DNA of 64,000 nucleotides. Source: Desulfovibrio sp. G11 (GTDB lineage: Bacteria; Desulfobacterota; Desulfovibrionia; Desulfovibrionales; Desulfovibrionaceae). Each line of letters starts with the position of its first letter. The first letter of the stretch is position 1. Below the pieces are notes generated by a model that saw only the letters and a list, made by a program, of their open reading frames with translations, had not been told where the DNA came from and made no database searches. Shown piece by piece: positions 44,066-52,755 of the stretch. The stretch covers positions 793,501 through 857,500 of the forward strand of contig NZ_LT984798.1 of assembly GCF_900243745.1 (NCBI RefSeq). The letters run 5' to 3'. The translations under genes were made by a program, and so were the position numbers.

Positions 44066-44758
44066 GCGAAGATTAATTTACCCGAACAGGGCATGCTTGG
44101 CAAGCTTTTTTTCGCTATGGCATAAAAAAAGTATGTTTTTGCGGTTTTCTATAAAAAATAAGTCGTGATTTTCCCTTAGTCAGCGTTATTTTATCTGTTT
44201 TCTTCGGGAGGTCTGCCCGGCATGCCTGCGTACGCCCTCTCCGCCTCTGTCTTGATGGCATGCACAGGACAATCTACGCAGTCAACAGCGCAGGCCGGGC
44301 AACCTTGAGCGAGTAAACCCGCAAAAGCTTGATGCCCGGACCTCCCACCCTCACGCGGTCCTACAACCAGCGGCGTCTCCACGCAAAAACTGTCGCGCCC
44401 CACAGCTTCCGCTTTCGCGCAAAAAACTGTCATTTTCCCCTTGGGCAGCAACCTATCTTCAACTGAAGCACGCTGATTTTCATTTGCTACTGTAAGGTCC
44501 GGCACAAGAAAGTAACCTATGCCAGATCCGCCGGAAAAAGTGGTAAAACGCCAACCTACAGCCTTGAAAACTGAACGTGAGCGCTCCTTGGGGCTTTCGG
44601 CTGATAAGGAGAGAAATTTTGGGAGTTGCACCCCGTGCTCTCGGCGTGTGCCCCACAACGCAGCAGCGGCAACACATCCGCACGGACAAACCTGTGATGT
44701 TCGCCGCAATTCTGCCCCCCCCGTTACAGAACGAACGCGAGCAGACGTACAGTCGGTA
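44066..44758. other. Gap between tRNA-Leu and IS3; one doubtful minus-strand frame
   Basis: No gene is recognised here. A minus-strand open frame ends at 44191 with a Cys-rich tail (QGCPACAVDCVDCPVHAIKT), but its upstream part runs through the IS3 transposase antisense. It could be the decayed end of a gene cut by IS3, or chance. The left side holds AT-rich flanking sequence beside the tRNA. Confidence 0.4.
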
Positions 44759-44829
44759 TGTAACCTTCCCCTAAAATAGGACCAGCGCATGGTAGAGATT
44801 TCTGGCAAACTGCCCTCAAGGAGACGGCA

Positions 44830-45096
44830 ATGCAGAAATCTCGATTCACGGAAAGTCAGATCATTCGGATTCTGAAGGAAGCTGAAGGTGGGCGCACGGT
44901 AGCCGATGTCTGCCGAGAATACGGTGTAAGCCAGGCCACGTACTACAAATGGAAATCCAAGTATGGGGGCATGGAGGCTGCGGACATCAAACGCCTCAAG
45001 GAGCTTGAGGAGGAGAACCGCAAGCTCAAGCGCATGTTTGCCAACCTCAGCCTTGAGCACGAGGTCTTGAAGGACATCATAGCAAAAAAGCTCTGA
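44830..45096 (+). CDS. IS3 OrfA (HTH and leucine zipper)
   Basis: This 88-residue protein has an N-terminal helix-turn-helix (SRFTESQIIRILKEAEGGRT, then VCREYGVSQATYYKWKSKYG) and a C-terminal zipper (LKELEEENRKLKRMFANLSL). The end contains the slippery heptamer A-AAA-AAG at 45084-45090 (frame GCA AAA AAG CTC TGA). A -1 shift there joins orfA to orfB. Standard IS3-family layout. Confidence 0.92.
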   Translation: MQKSRFTESQIIRILKEAEGGRTVADVCREYGVSQATYYKWKSKYGGMEAADIKRLKELEEENRKLKRMFANLSLEHEVLKDIIAKKL

Positions 45097-45152
45097 GGCC
45101 AACCGAGAAGCGGGAGATCGTCGACTACGCTCGCGATGAGTTCGGGCTGAGC

Positions 45153-45941
45153 GTGCGTAAGGCATGCGCCATAGTGCTCATCAGTCGGACGCTGTATGCC
45201 TATGCACCGACACCGCGCGACGACACCGACGTTATCGAGACGCTTATCCGGTTGGCCGACAGCTATCCCAGATACGGATTTGGCAAGCTGTTCAGCCTGC
45301 TGCGGCGACAGGGATACCGGTGGAACCACAAGCGGGTTCATCGCATCTACCGTCAACTGAAGCTGCATCTACGGCGTAAAGGGAAGAAGCGACTGCCAAC
45401 ACGTAACCCACAGCCCTTGGCCGTTCCACCACAGGCCAACTGCTGCTGGTCAGTGGACTTCATGCATGACTCGCTCTCCAGCGGACAGCGGTTCCGTACG
45501 TTCAACGTGGTGGATGATTACAGCCGAGAATGCCTCGCCATTGAGGTAGACACCAGCCTCCCCGCAGCCCGGATATTACGGGTTCTGGACAGGGTGGCGG
45601 CATGGCGAGGGTATCCGGAAAAGCTGAGAATGGACAACGGGCCGGAACTGATCTCGATCCAGATGGCTGAGTGGGCTGAGGCGCATGGAGTGGAGCTGGA
45701 GTTCATCCAACCGGGCAAGCCTACCCAAAACTCGTATGTGGAACGATTTAACAGGACGTATCGGACGGAGGTTCTTGACTTCTACCTGTTCAGCAGCCTC
45801 GCGGAAGTTAAGGAAATCACAGCGAACTGGCTAAAGCAGTACAACGAAGAACGGCCCCATGAGTCCTTGGGCAACATTCCTCCGGCTGAGTATTTGGAAA
45901 TCAATTCACCCCAGAAAGTCTCTACCTTCGGGTGGCACTAA
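45153..45941 (+). CDS. IS3 OrfB transposase (DDE), expressed by -1 frameshift
   Basis: This frame (262 residues from its first Met) holds the integrase core: WSVDFMHDSLSSGQRF (first Asp), LRMDNGPELISIQM (second Asp) and PTQNSYVERFNRTYRTEVLD (Glu), with an HTH_21-like start. In frame with the slippery site, translation continues upstream as ALRPTEKREIVDYARDEFGL, so the natural product is an OrfAB fusion. It is complete. Confidence 0.92.
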   Translation: MRKACAIVLISRTLYAYAPTPRDDTDVIETLIRLADSYPRYGFGKLFSLLRRQGYRWNHKRVHRIYRQLKLHLRRKGKKRLPTRNPQPLAVPPQANCCWSVDFMHDSLSSGQRFRTFNVVDDYSRECLAIEVDTSLPAARILRVLDRVAAWRGYPEKLRMDNGPELISIQMAEWAEAHGVELEFIQPGKPTQNSYVERFNRTYRTEVLDFYLFSSLAEVKEITANWLKQYNEERPHESLGNIPPAEYLEINSPQKVSTFGWH

Positions 45942-45957
45942 CTTGGGGAGGTTTACA

Positions 45958-46487
45958 CTTCATCTGGACATCAAGCGTCTCGGCAAGATTGATGGAGTTG
46001 GTCATAGGAAGACGGGGACACGGCAAGTCCGTCGGCGTCGACCAGGTTGGGAATATTTACATGTATGTGTGGATGACGCTTCCAGAGCCGCGTATACGGC
46101 AGTACTGCCGGATGAAACGGCGGAATCTGCCATAGAGTTTTTGTGGTTTGCCATCGCGTGGTATGCTTCGCACGGCATCAAAGTAGAACGAATTCTGACG
46201 GACAATGGCGCTTGCTATAGGTCTTGGAAATTTCGAGACGCTTGCCGTGAGTTTGGGATAACGCATAAACGCACACGGCCTTATAGACCACAAACCAACG
46301 GCAAGGCAGAACGCTTCATTCGAACAGCATTGAATGAGTGGGCATACGCCGAAACGTATACCCACTCATGGAAAAGAACAGCTTATCTGTCGATATGGAC
46401 GCATCGGTATAATTTCTTGCGACCACACTCGGCTCTTGGCAGAAAACCTCCAGCTTCAAGGCTAGGAGGGTGAACAACGTGTTGACA
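45958..46487 (+). pseudogene. Truncated IS481-family transposase and right end
   Basis: The frame starts directly at the IS3 right end and encodes the IS481 core: LHLDIKRLGKIDGVGHR, VDDASRAAYTAVLPDE, ILTDNGACYRSW, PYRPQTNGKAERFIRTALNE and PHSALGRKPPAS, ending at 46473. The N-terminal half is missing. The likely right end is GTGTTGACA at 46479-46487, leaving 8 bp to the flgH stop. It is a dead remnant. Confidence 0.85.
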
Positions 46488-46495
46488 CTCTACGC

Positions 46496-47215
46496 CTAGA
46501 AAGGCCAGATATTGTCCATAAGCCGCGTGAACCAGCCGGGCTTCTGCTTGTCCGCCAGCACACCGCGGCCGTAATATTCGATACTCGCATCCGCGATCTG
46601 TGTGGAAAGCACGCTGTTGTCGGCGCTTACATCCTTGGCGCGCACCATGCCGCGTACCACCATATACTCTGTTTCCTCGTTGACGCGAATTTCCCTCGCA
46701 CCCTCGATCTGTAACAGGCCGCCGGGCAGCACACGGATGACACGCGCCGCCAGAGAGGTTGTCACGTAATTTTCACGCTTGGTCTTGCCTGTGCCGGACA
46801 GATCACTGGTAGAAGACGTAGTCAGGGCCGGTGTTCCCACCCTGTTGGTCGGGCCTAACCCCAGGAAGGGAATAAATCCGTGCGATCCCTGCCCCATAAG
46901 CGCGCCCACCTGGTAATCGTTGGCGCCCTTTTTATTGGCGGTGGTTTCGGCCTTGTTCTGCGCCTTGGTGTTTTCCACCAGTTTAACCACGACAATATCG
47001 CCTACCCTGCGGGCGCGGCTGTCGGAGAAAAGCGTATCCTGCTCACTGGCCGCAAAAAGAGAGCCGGGATTGTCAGGCCCGTTGGCCTCCTGCCTGTATT
47101 CCTGCGGATCGACAACCGGTTGCTGCAGGGCCGGATGTTTGCGCGGTCCGCCGCCGCAAGCGGCACACAGCGCAAAAGCCAGCGCCATGACGGGGATGAT
47201 GTGACGTGCCTGCAT
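46496..47215 (-). CDS. flgH: Flagellar L-ring lipoprotein FlgH
   Basis: This 239-residue protein has an N-terminal lipoprotein signal (ALCAACGG near residue 20) and the FlgH core: SLFSDSRARRVGDIVVVKLVEN, NKAETTANKK, LPGGLLQIEGAREIRVNEET, then VRGMVRAKDVSADNSVLSTQ and IADASIEYYGRGVLADKQKP. It forms the outer-membrane ring of the flagellum. The ATG at 47215 follows AAGGAGAGGAGC. The usual next gene, flgI (P-ring), is absent; an IS481 remnant lies 8 bp past the stop. Complete in length. Confidence 0.93.
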   Translation of the reverse strand: MQARHIIPVMALAFALCAACGGGPRKHPALQQPVVDPQEYRQEANGPDNPGSLFAASEQDTLFSDSRARRVGDIVVVKLVENTKAQNKAETTANKKGANDYQVGALMGQGSHGFIPFLGLGPTNRVGTPALTTSSTSDLSGTGKTKRENYVTTSLAARVIRVLPGGLLQIEGAREIRVNEETEYMVVRGMVRAKDVSADNSVLSTQIADASIEYYGRGVLADKQKPGWFTRLMDNIWPF

Positions 47216-47263
47216 ATGCTCCTCTCCTTCAATAACCGCGTCCGGCCGCGTTCGGCGTAACGT

Positions 47264-48514
47264 CTAGTTTATCTCAACGGTATTGCCGTTTTTGACAATG
47301 CCGAAGACCTGTTTTTTAGTTTGCAAGTTCCGCACCGGAATGGTGGCCCCCGGTTCGCCGTCAGCCAGCGCCTGCGCCTGCGTGGTTATACGCAGATTGC
47401 CTCTGGAAAATATGAGGGACACCACATCGCCGCGCTTGACCATAAGCTGACTTGCAAGATCGCTCTGCAATATGGGATCGCCCGCATTGATGGCGCGCAC
47501 AAGCTGCCACGGGCCTCCGCGCCCGTCCCAGGGCAGATCGCGCAACTGGCCCGCGTTGACGCGCATAAAGGTCACGCTTTGCGCTGAGAGGGCGTCGCCC
47601 TTGTTCATTGACTGGGCCGCCGTAGGTACCGTGAGCCATAATGACAGCGTGGCCGTGCCCGCCACCCGGCGCAGCACCGTACCGTCAGCCTCCTGTACGG
47701 CAAAGCGCAGGGGTACGCGCCCGGGAGCAAGCTTGCCCGGCTCAAGCTGAACCTGCTGCTGGCTGTGGGCAAGAAAAATGTATTCCGGCAGCCTGAAATC
47801 GGTAAGTTCCGCCTCACCCGGCATGGCCGCCAGTTGTGGAGTCAGGCTTTTGACAACGTAATTGCGCAGGTCATCCTCACGAAAAACCAGACCGCCGCGC
47901 TGAATGACGAGCGATGTTGGCAGGATACAGCGCCCGGCCATGTCCGGTCCCAGAGCCTGCCGCAAGGCCTGTGACAGGCGCGAGCGGTTGATCTGTAAAG
48001 GTTTGCCTTCTTCCGGCGGCGCTTCCCATAACGGCGTAGCGCGCAGGCCTTCCCACTGGGCCGGGTCCATCTGGCCGAGAAGAACCGCGATGTCCCCCAA
48101 AAGCACCATGCTGCCGTTGCTGACGGCAGCGGGAACGATCTTGAGGCGCCAGTCGCCCTGTCCCAGCAGGCTCAACTGCCCTTCCTGCGCCACGGGCGCA
48201 TCACCAGCTGCCAGTTGCGTTCCGGTACGGGCGGTGCGGGCGTCGTGCGCCTCCGGAGCCAGCGGCAACTGCCCCGCGCGCACCTGCGGCGGACGGAGCT
48301 GATTTTTTACCTGCGGCGGTGAACGCCGGTGATTTCGATCATTGTCCTGCCACACGGCCTGCGGCACCCCACCCGCGGCCTGCGCGGTTCCGGCCGGCCA
48401 CAGGCAGGCAAGAGCCAGAGCAAGCAATATGCCCCACAAGGCGACCAGGGCCGAAGGCGCCTTGCGCCCCGCACCGATTGCCGCCAAAGAGATATATGCC
48501 GCCTGCGAAATCAT
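47264..48514 (-). CDS. flgA: Flagellar P-ring assembly protein FlgA
   Basis: This 416-residue protein has a signal peptide (ALVALWGILLALALACLWPA), a long variable Gln/Arg-rich region, and a C-terminal SAF/FlgA domain. Evidence: QSMNKGDALSAQSVTFMRVN, INAGDPILQSDLASQLMVKR, SLIFSRGNLRITTQAQALAD and IPVRNLQTKKQVFGIVKNGN. It acts in the periplasm to help P-ring assembly. It is longer than the E. coli protein, as in other sulfate reducers. The ATG at 48514 follows GGGAGGCACGGC. It is 18 bp from flgG. Confidence 0.9.
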   Translation of the reverse strand: MISQAAYISLAAIGAGRKAPSALVALWGILLALALACLWPAGTAQAAGGVPQAVWQDNDRNHRRSPPQVKNQLRPPQVRAGQLPLAPEAHDARTARTGTQLAAGDAPVAQEGQLSLLGQGDWRLKIVPAAVSNGSMVLLGDIAVLLGQMDPAQWEGLRATPLWEAPPEEGKPLQINRSRLSQALRQALGPDMAGRCILPTSLVIQRGGLVFREDDLRNYVVKSLTPQLAAMPGEAELTDFRLPEYIFLAHSQQQVQLEPGKLAPGRVPLRFAVQEADGTVLRRVAGTATLSLWLTVPTAAQSMNKGDALSAQSVTFMRVNAGQLRDLPWDGRGGPWQLVRAINAGDPILQSDLASQLMVKRGDVVSLIFSRGNLRITTQAQALADGEPGATIPVRNLQTKKQVFGIVKNGNTVEIN

Positions 48515-48532
48515 GCCGTGCCTCCCTCGCCG

Positions 48533-49318
48533 CTAGCTGCGCTTGAGCTGTACAGCAATACCCAGCATGGAGTCCGACGTCTGGATGGACTTGGAGTTCA
48601 CCTCATACGCACGCTGGCCGACGATCATGTTGACCATTTCGTCCACCACTTCCACGTTGGACATTTCCAGAAAACCCTGCGCCAGGGTACCGACGTTATC
48701 GGTTCCGGGGATGCCCTCCACAGCTTCGCCCGAAGCTTCGGTAGGCGTGAACAGGTTGCGGCCGCGCGCATCCAGACCGGCGTAGTTGATGAAGGTATAC
48801 AGGGGAATTTCCGCCCCGGCGATTTCCTGCCCCTGGGCGTCAAGCGCGGCAATGTGGCCGGAAGACGATATGGAAATGTTCTTCGTTTCCGGCGGTACGG
48901 CAAATTCCGGCTGCAGGATATAGCCGTTGGCCGTGACGACCACACCGTCCTGATTCAGCTTGAATGAACCGGCGCGGGTGTACATAAGTTCGCCGTTCAC
49001 ATCGACCTGAAAAAAGCCGTCGCCTTCAATAGCCACGTCCAGCGTATTGCCGGTATTCTGAAAGTCACCCTGGGTGAAGAATTTATGCACGGCCGTGGGG
49101 CGTGTGCCCATGCCTACCTGTATGCCCACGGGCAGACGGTTGTCGCCCTCGGTGATGGACCCGGCCATGCGCATGGTCTGGTACATGAGGTCCTCAAACT
49201 CCGCCCGGCTTTTCTTGAAGCCCGTGGTATTGACGTTGGCAAGGTTGTTGGAAATAACGTCAATATTGAGTTGCTGTGCCACCATACCGGTGGCCCCAGT
49301 CCAAAGGGAACGCATCAT
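48533..49318 (-). CDS. flgG: Flagellar distal rod protein FlgG
   Basis: This 261-residue protein has the FlgG start MMRSLWTGATGMVAQQLNID, then VISNNLANVNTTGFKKSRAE. The end matches the rod/hook C-terminal motif: GFLEMSNVEVVDEMVNMIVG, then AYEVNSKSIQTSDSMLGIAV. It builds the distal rod. AAGGAG lies eight bases before the ATG. The gene lies in the order flgF, flgG, flgA, flgH. Confidence 0.95.
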   Translation of the reverse strand: MMRSLWTGATGMVAQQLNIDVISNNLANVNTTGFKKSRAEFEDLMYQTMRMAGSITEGDNRLPVGIQVGMGTRPTAVHKFFTQGDFQNTGNTLDVAIEGDGFFQVDVNGELMYTRAGSFKLNQDGVVVTANGYILQPEFAVPPETKNISISSSGHIAALDAQGQEIAGAEIPLYTFINYAGLDARGRNLFTPTEASGEAVEGIPGTDNVGTLAQGFLEMSNVEVVDEMVNMIVGQRAYEVNSKSIQTSDSMLGIAVQLKRS

Positions 49319-49421
49319 AAAGGTTTCTCCTTGTTCCAGCGGCAGATCTGGAGCGGGTCCGTTTTGTATCCAGAGGCGGCGCTTCAGCGCGCCGGCAGGA
49401 ATTCTTTAAAGGGCAGAATGC

Positions 49422-50219
49422 CTAGCCCTGACGCCGTCCGACTTTTTCTGTGGCGGCGCGGTCCAGTGTATCCGAGGTCTGCATGACCTTCTGATAGGCT
49501 TCAAACTGGCGCTGCACCTCGATCATGTTCACCATTTCCGGCACTACTTCCACGTTGGCGGCTTCGGTAAAGCCCTGCTCGATGCGGCCGCCTTCCAGAT
49601 AGGCGTTGCCCTCGGCCACCTGCACATTTTCACGCGGCCGGTAAAGGTTATTGCCCATTTTTTCGAGATTCTGCGGATTATCCACGCTAACCAGCGCGAT
49701 CTGGCCCAGCACGTCATTATCGGCAATGACCTGCCCGTCGCCGCTTACCTGGATGTGGCGCGTACCCTGCGGAATAACAATATTGCCGCCGCCCTGAGCC
49801 TGCAGGGGATAGCCCTGCGGGGTCATTATGGTGCCGTTTTCCGACAGCACGAAGGCCCCGTTGCGCGTAAGAAAATCTCCGGTGGGCGTGGCTACGCGAA
49901 AAAAGGCATTTTCACCGTTGATGGCCATGTCCAGCGGATTGCCCGAGTACTGCATGGACCCCTGGGCAAAATCTATCTTGGATACGGCAAGACGCACCCG
50001 CGAGGCGTTCAGCGGTTCGGGAAAAAGCGGCTTGGACTTGAGATTCATGAGCGGTTCGCGAATCTCGTCAAAGGCGTAGGTTACCATGGTGTCCTTAAAG
50101 GCCACGGTGTCGCGTTTATAGCCGCGCGTATTGGCATTCGCCAAATTATTGGCGATGAAGTTCATGCGATGTTCTGTGGTGAGTGCGGCAAAAAGTCCGC
50201 TAAACATGCCGGCTTGCAT
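49422..50219 (-). CDS. flgF: Flagellar proximal rod protein FlgF
   Basis: This 265-residue protein begins MQAGMFSGLFAALTTEHRMN with FIANNLANANTRGYKRDTVA and ends VEVVPEMVNMIEVQRQFEAY with KVMQTSDTLD. It is a proximal rod subunit. ATG at 50219 follows AAGGAGTATCAC; a longer frame upstream is spurious. It is the first gene of this set and probably starts the transcript. Confidence 0.93.
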   Translation of the reverse strand: MQAGMFSGLFAALTTEHRMNFIANNLANANTRGYKRDTVAFKDTMVTYAFDEIREPLMNLKSKPLFPEPLNASRVRLAVSKIDFAQGSMQYSGNPLDMAINGENAFFRVATPTGDFLTRNGAFVLSENGTIMTPQGYPLQAQGGGNIVIPQGTRHIQVSGDGQVIADNDVLGQIALVSVDNPQNLEKMGNNLYRPRENVQVAEGNAYLEGGRIEQGFTEAANVEVVPEMVNMIEVQRQFEAYQKVMQTSDTLDRAATEKVGRRQG

Positions 50220-50879
50220 GTGATACTCCTTGGTTGGCGGGCGCGCTGATGTGGATGCGCGGCCATCGTCTCCTTGGGCCTGATGCCCCGTGCCGGAATT
50301 TATGCAAAGTGCGGGCCAAAAAAGCCCCCGCAAAAAGCAGGGGCACTCCGGACCGGGGACTTTTTTACCGCCGTTGCAGCAAGCAGACGGCATTTGCAGG
50401 ACTTTAATGCGCATTTGAAATACGCTGTGGGGGAGAGACCATTTTAAAAAAATGGCTCTCCCCCACCCCTCCAACCGCTTGTTTCTGTTGCAACATGGTA
50501 CAAAAATTCTCCTGCTCCTAGGTGGGACAACACGCAATCGAAACGATGGCATTGCGCGGCGCGGAGGGAGATCACCCGACCGCAGGGAGGGAAGTTCCCG
50601 CAGCAAAAGACGCGCAGCCCTCGCAAACTGACAAAAACAGCAAAAACCTGATGGGTTGACAGCGGAAGTGACGAAGTCAGGAAAACCCCACGGGGTGATC
50701 CGGGGGGAGTGCAGAGGGGGCCTCGGAGGGGCGGGGCAGCCCCTAACAGGCCCCATCTGCCGCCCACCGCACAGGCGGCCCAAATGAAGACAGTCAGATC
50801 ACTCCAACCGTAAACTGTCCTGTGCGCAAAAAATCCGCACCGCACCGCCCTCTGCCGCTCACCGGCTACCACCCGCCGC
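50220..50879 (-). other. Long gene-free stretch before flgF, with hairpins
   Basis: This 660-bp gap holds no convincing gene. A strong hairpin spans 50429-50464: GGGGGAGAG and CTCTCCCCC around ACCATTTT/AAAATGG. A GC-rich block at 50690-50760 has several inverted GGGGC/GCCCC and CCCACGGGG-type repeats. The last may be part of a dispersed repeat in this genome. The flgF promoter is likely here but is not pinned. Confidence 0.5.
50429..50464 (-). terminator. Hairpin terminator downstream of the nitroreductase side
   Basis: GGGGGAGAG (50429-50437) pairs with CTCTCCCCC (50456-50464) with further ATTTT/AAAAT pairing inside. It lies between the flgF start and the nitroreductase stop. The T-run is internal to the stem, so it may be a protein-free transcript end or attenuator. 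Direction is uncertain. Confidence 0.5.
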
Positions 50880-51704
50880 CTATTTCCAGGTGATATGGGC
50901 ATTTTTGCGCGGCGGCCTGGCATGGGCCTTGAAGCGCGGATAGCCCATCATCTGCGCGGCAAAAGCCATCTCGCCTTCGCCCAGACCAAGAAAATCCCGC
51001 ACGTCCTGCGCGGCGGGATGCTCGAAAGCCATGCACAAATATCCGCCCCAACAGCAGCCTATGCCCCGGGCCTGCGCCAACAGTTCCAGATAAGTGGCGG
51101 CAATAACGGCATCCGGCTGGCCCCAGCGCCACTGGGGGGCAACCACCACAGCCAGTTGCGGGGCAGTGCGGGTGATGACGTCCACCCCCCTGTCCCACGC
51201 GCGCGCAAGCCCGCCAGCATGCATGGCCTCATCAAGCGCCGGATCAATGCGGGGCAGTTCGCGCATCCAGGCCACCACCAGTTCAGCCAGCTGCACAACC
51301 CGCTCACGCGATTCCAGCAGGATCCAGCGCAGATTCTGCGTATTTTTTGCCGTGGGGGCAAAACGAACCGCCGCAAGCAGGTCTTCCAGCTCCTGGCGGG
51401 GTATGGTTTTATCTTTAAAATTGCGCACAGACCGGCGCGAAAAAGCAAGTTCGTCAGCCTGCCGAGGCGTGGGCATATCCTGCCCGCTGAGAGGGCGGCA
51501 GTCTTCGCGCTCAAGGCCGGGAGCCGTACAGGCCAGGGTGGGACAAAAGGCCATGCACTGGCCGCAGCCGAGACAGTATACAGCCTTGTGCTTGTCCAGA
51601 ACAGGATAGTTACCCGGTTCGGCGTCAATAATATGTACAGGACAGACAAGGGCGCAGATGCCATCTTTGCGGCACAGGTCATGATCAACAGTAAATACGT
51701 TCAT
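50880..51704 (-). CDS. Ferredoxin-nitroreductase fusion
   Basis: This 274-residue protein begins with two 4Fe-4S motifs: CRKDGICALVCPVHII and CLGCGQCMAFCPTLAC. A nitroreductase domain follows (SRRSVRNFKDKTIPRQELED, then VRFAPTAKNTQNLRW and CWGGYLCMAFEHPAAQD). It likely uses FMN and takes electrons through the Fe-S centres. The ATG at 51704 follows CCGGAGCATAT; a frame upstream is longer but unlikely. It may be a stress reductase. Substrate is unknown. Confidence 0.88.
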   Translation of the reverse strand: MNVFTVDHDLCRKDGICALVCPVHIIDAEPGNYPVLDKHKAVYCLGCGQCMAFCPTLACTAPGLEREDCRPLSGQDMPTPRQADELAFSRRSVRNFKDKTIPRQELEDLLAAVRFAPTAKNTQNLRWILLESRERVVQLAELVVAWMRELPRIDPALDEAMHAGGLARAWDRGVDVITRTAPQLAVVVAPQWRWGQPDAVIAATYLELLAQARGIGCCWGGYLCMAFEHPAAQDVRDFLGLGEGEMAFAAQMMGYPRFKAHARPPRKNAHITWK

Positions 51705-51974
51705 ATATGCTCCGGTTCTTTTCCGGCAGGCTGCCTGCTCCGTTAACGGGAGGCTGTGAGCAGGCCTGCCGGGCCATAAAAAGATTACGTGGGAACGCCC
51801 GTGCGGGCATGCGTACAGCTTCAACCCTTACGATGGAGAAAGCTGTTGCGCGTAAACCGGCAGCCCAGACGTGCTCCCCACTGAAAGCGCAGGTATTTTC
51901 AATGCCGGCCTGCTCCGGGGCTGCCGCCCTGCCATTATGGACAGTACACCGTTGGCCGCCCGATGCAGCGCAAA

Positions 51975-52003
51975 GGAGGTTCCTTTTTGCCAAAGGAACC
52001 TCC
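51975..52003 (-). terminator. Terminator hairpin after cheZ
   Basis: GGAGGTTCCTTT and its exact reverse complement surround a 5-base loop, 29 bp past the cheZ stop on the minus strand. A short T-run (TTTG) follows. It likely ends the cheZ transcript. Confidence 0.65.
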
Positions 52004-52031
52004 CACAAAAAAACAGACGGGCAAAACGCGC

Positions 52032-52667
52032 CTACATACCGAGCTGACTGAGCATATCGTCAATGGCGCTCTGCGATACACCGTTCTTGTCCGGCCCCTT
52101 GAGATTTTCAGCCTTGCGCTGCTGACGAAACTCTTCCACCGCCTGCCGGGCTTCATCCTGAAGGGCGGCGGCATCTTTTTGCGGATCCTTTTCCGCGCCT
52201 TCCATAATAAGCCCGGAGGAAAGATACAGTTCCACCACGGTATTTTCAATCTTGTTCAGCGCGGCAACCACCCGCTTGATCCGCTGACCGGTGATATCCT
52301 GAAAACTCAGCGTGGTGAGTACGCTGGTGAGGTCATCGCCCATCTGCCGGTTATTGGCCTCAAGCATGGCAATCTGCGCAGAAGATATCGTGCCTTCCCG
52401 CACCAGCGCCAGCAATTCGGCATTCTGTTCCTGCATGTCCAGGTGGCGCTCCACAATCTCCATAATGGACATGGTGGCGCTTTCCGTGGCTTTGAGCACC
52501 TCGTCAAGCTGGTCAGTGGCTTCATGAAAGAGCGCATCCGTGCCGGAATCGGCCAGCGGCTGACTGTCGGAAGCCGTGGATATCTGCTGATAGATATCCT
52601 TGAGTCCCTGCCGCATATCCGTGCTCAACTGCCTGTACACGGCGGGTTCGGCCTTTTTCTCGCTCAT
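52032..52667 (-). CDS. cheZ: Chemotaxis phosphatase CheZ
   Basis: This 211-residue helical protein carries the CheZ active segment TTLSFQDITGQRIKRVVAAL (Asp and Gln needed to dephosphorylate CheY) and the C-terminal CheY-binding tail SQSAIDDMLSQLGM. The middle is a long helix hairpin. It dephosphorylates CheY and resets motor switching. It stands 64-88 bp from cpoB and lies on the same strand as the flagellar genes. Confidence 0.92.
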   Translation of the reverse strand: MSEKKAEPAVYRQLSTDMRQGLKDIYQQISTASDSQPLADSGTDALFHEATDQLDEVLKATESATMSIMEIVERHLDMQEQNAELLALVREGTISSAQIAMLEANNRQMGDDLTSVLTTLSFQDITGQRIKRVVAALNKIENTVVELYLSSGLIMEGAEKDPQKDAAALQDEARQAVEEFRQQRKAENLKGPDKNGVSQSAIDDMLSQLGM

Positions 52668-52719
52668 GCATGCACCTTTACGCCGTTACAGGCGCTGTTG
52701 AAAAACGGCAATAACAAAC

Positions 52720-52746
52720 CGCCGCGCCGTTATACGGCGCGGCGGC
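52720..52746 (-). terminator. Terminator after cpoB
   Basis: CCGCCGCGCCG and CGGCGCGGCGG form an 11-bp GC stem around TTATA, 10 bp past the cpoB stop on the minus strand. TTTGTTATT follows. Intrinsic terminator. Confidence 0.8.
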
Positions 52747-52755
52747 GGACCGGTC

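Larger units (their letters stand above)
44759..45957 (+). mobile_element. IS3-family element (orfA/orfB)
   Basis: This 1199-bp element has left end TGTAACCTTCCCCTAAAATA and, reverse complemented, right end TGTAAACCTCCCCAAGTTAG, giving imperfect inverted ends. It carries orfA and orfB with a frameshift site. No target duplication is visible, and the right flank is the middle of an IS481 transposase. So a neighbouring deletion probably followed insertion. Confidence 0.85.

Noticed and set aside
44191..44758. Cys-rich minus-strand ORF as a real ferredoxin-like gene
   Set aside because: Its start lies antisense in IS3 and the Cys spacing does not fit a standard 4Fe-4S motif; kept only as a doubtful remnant.
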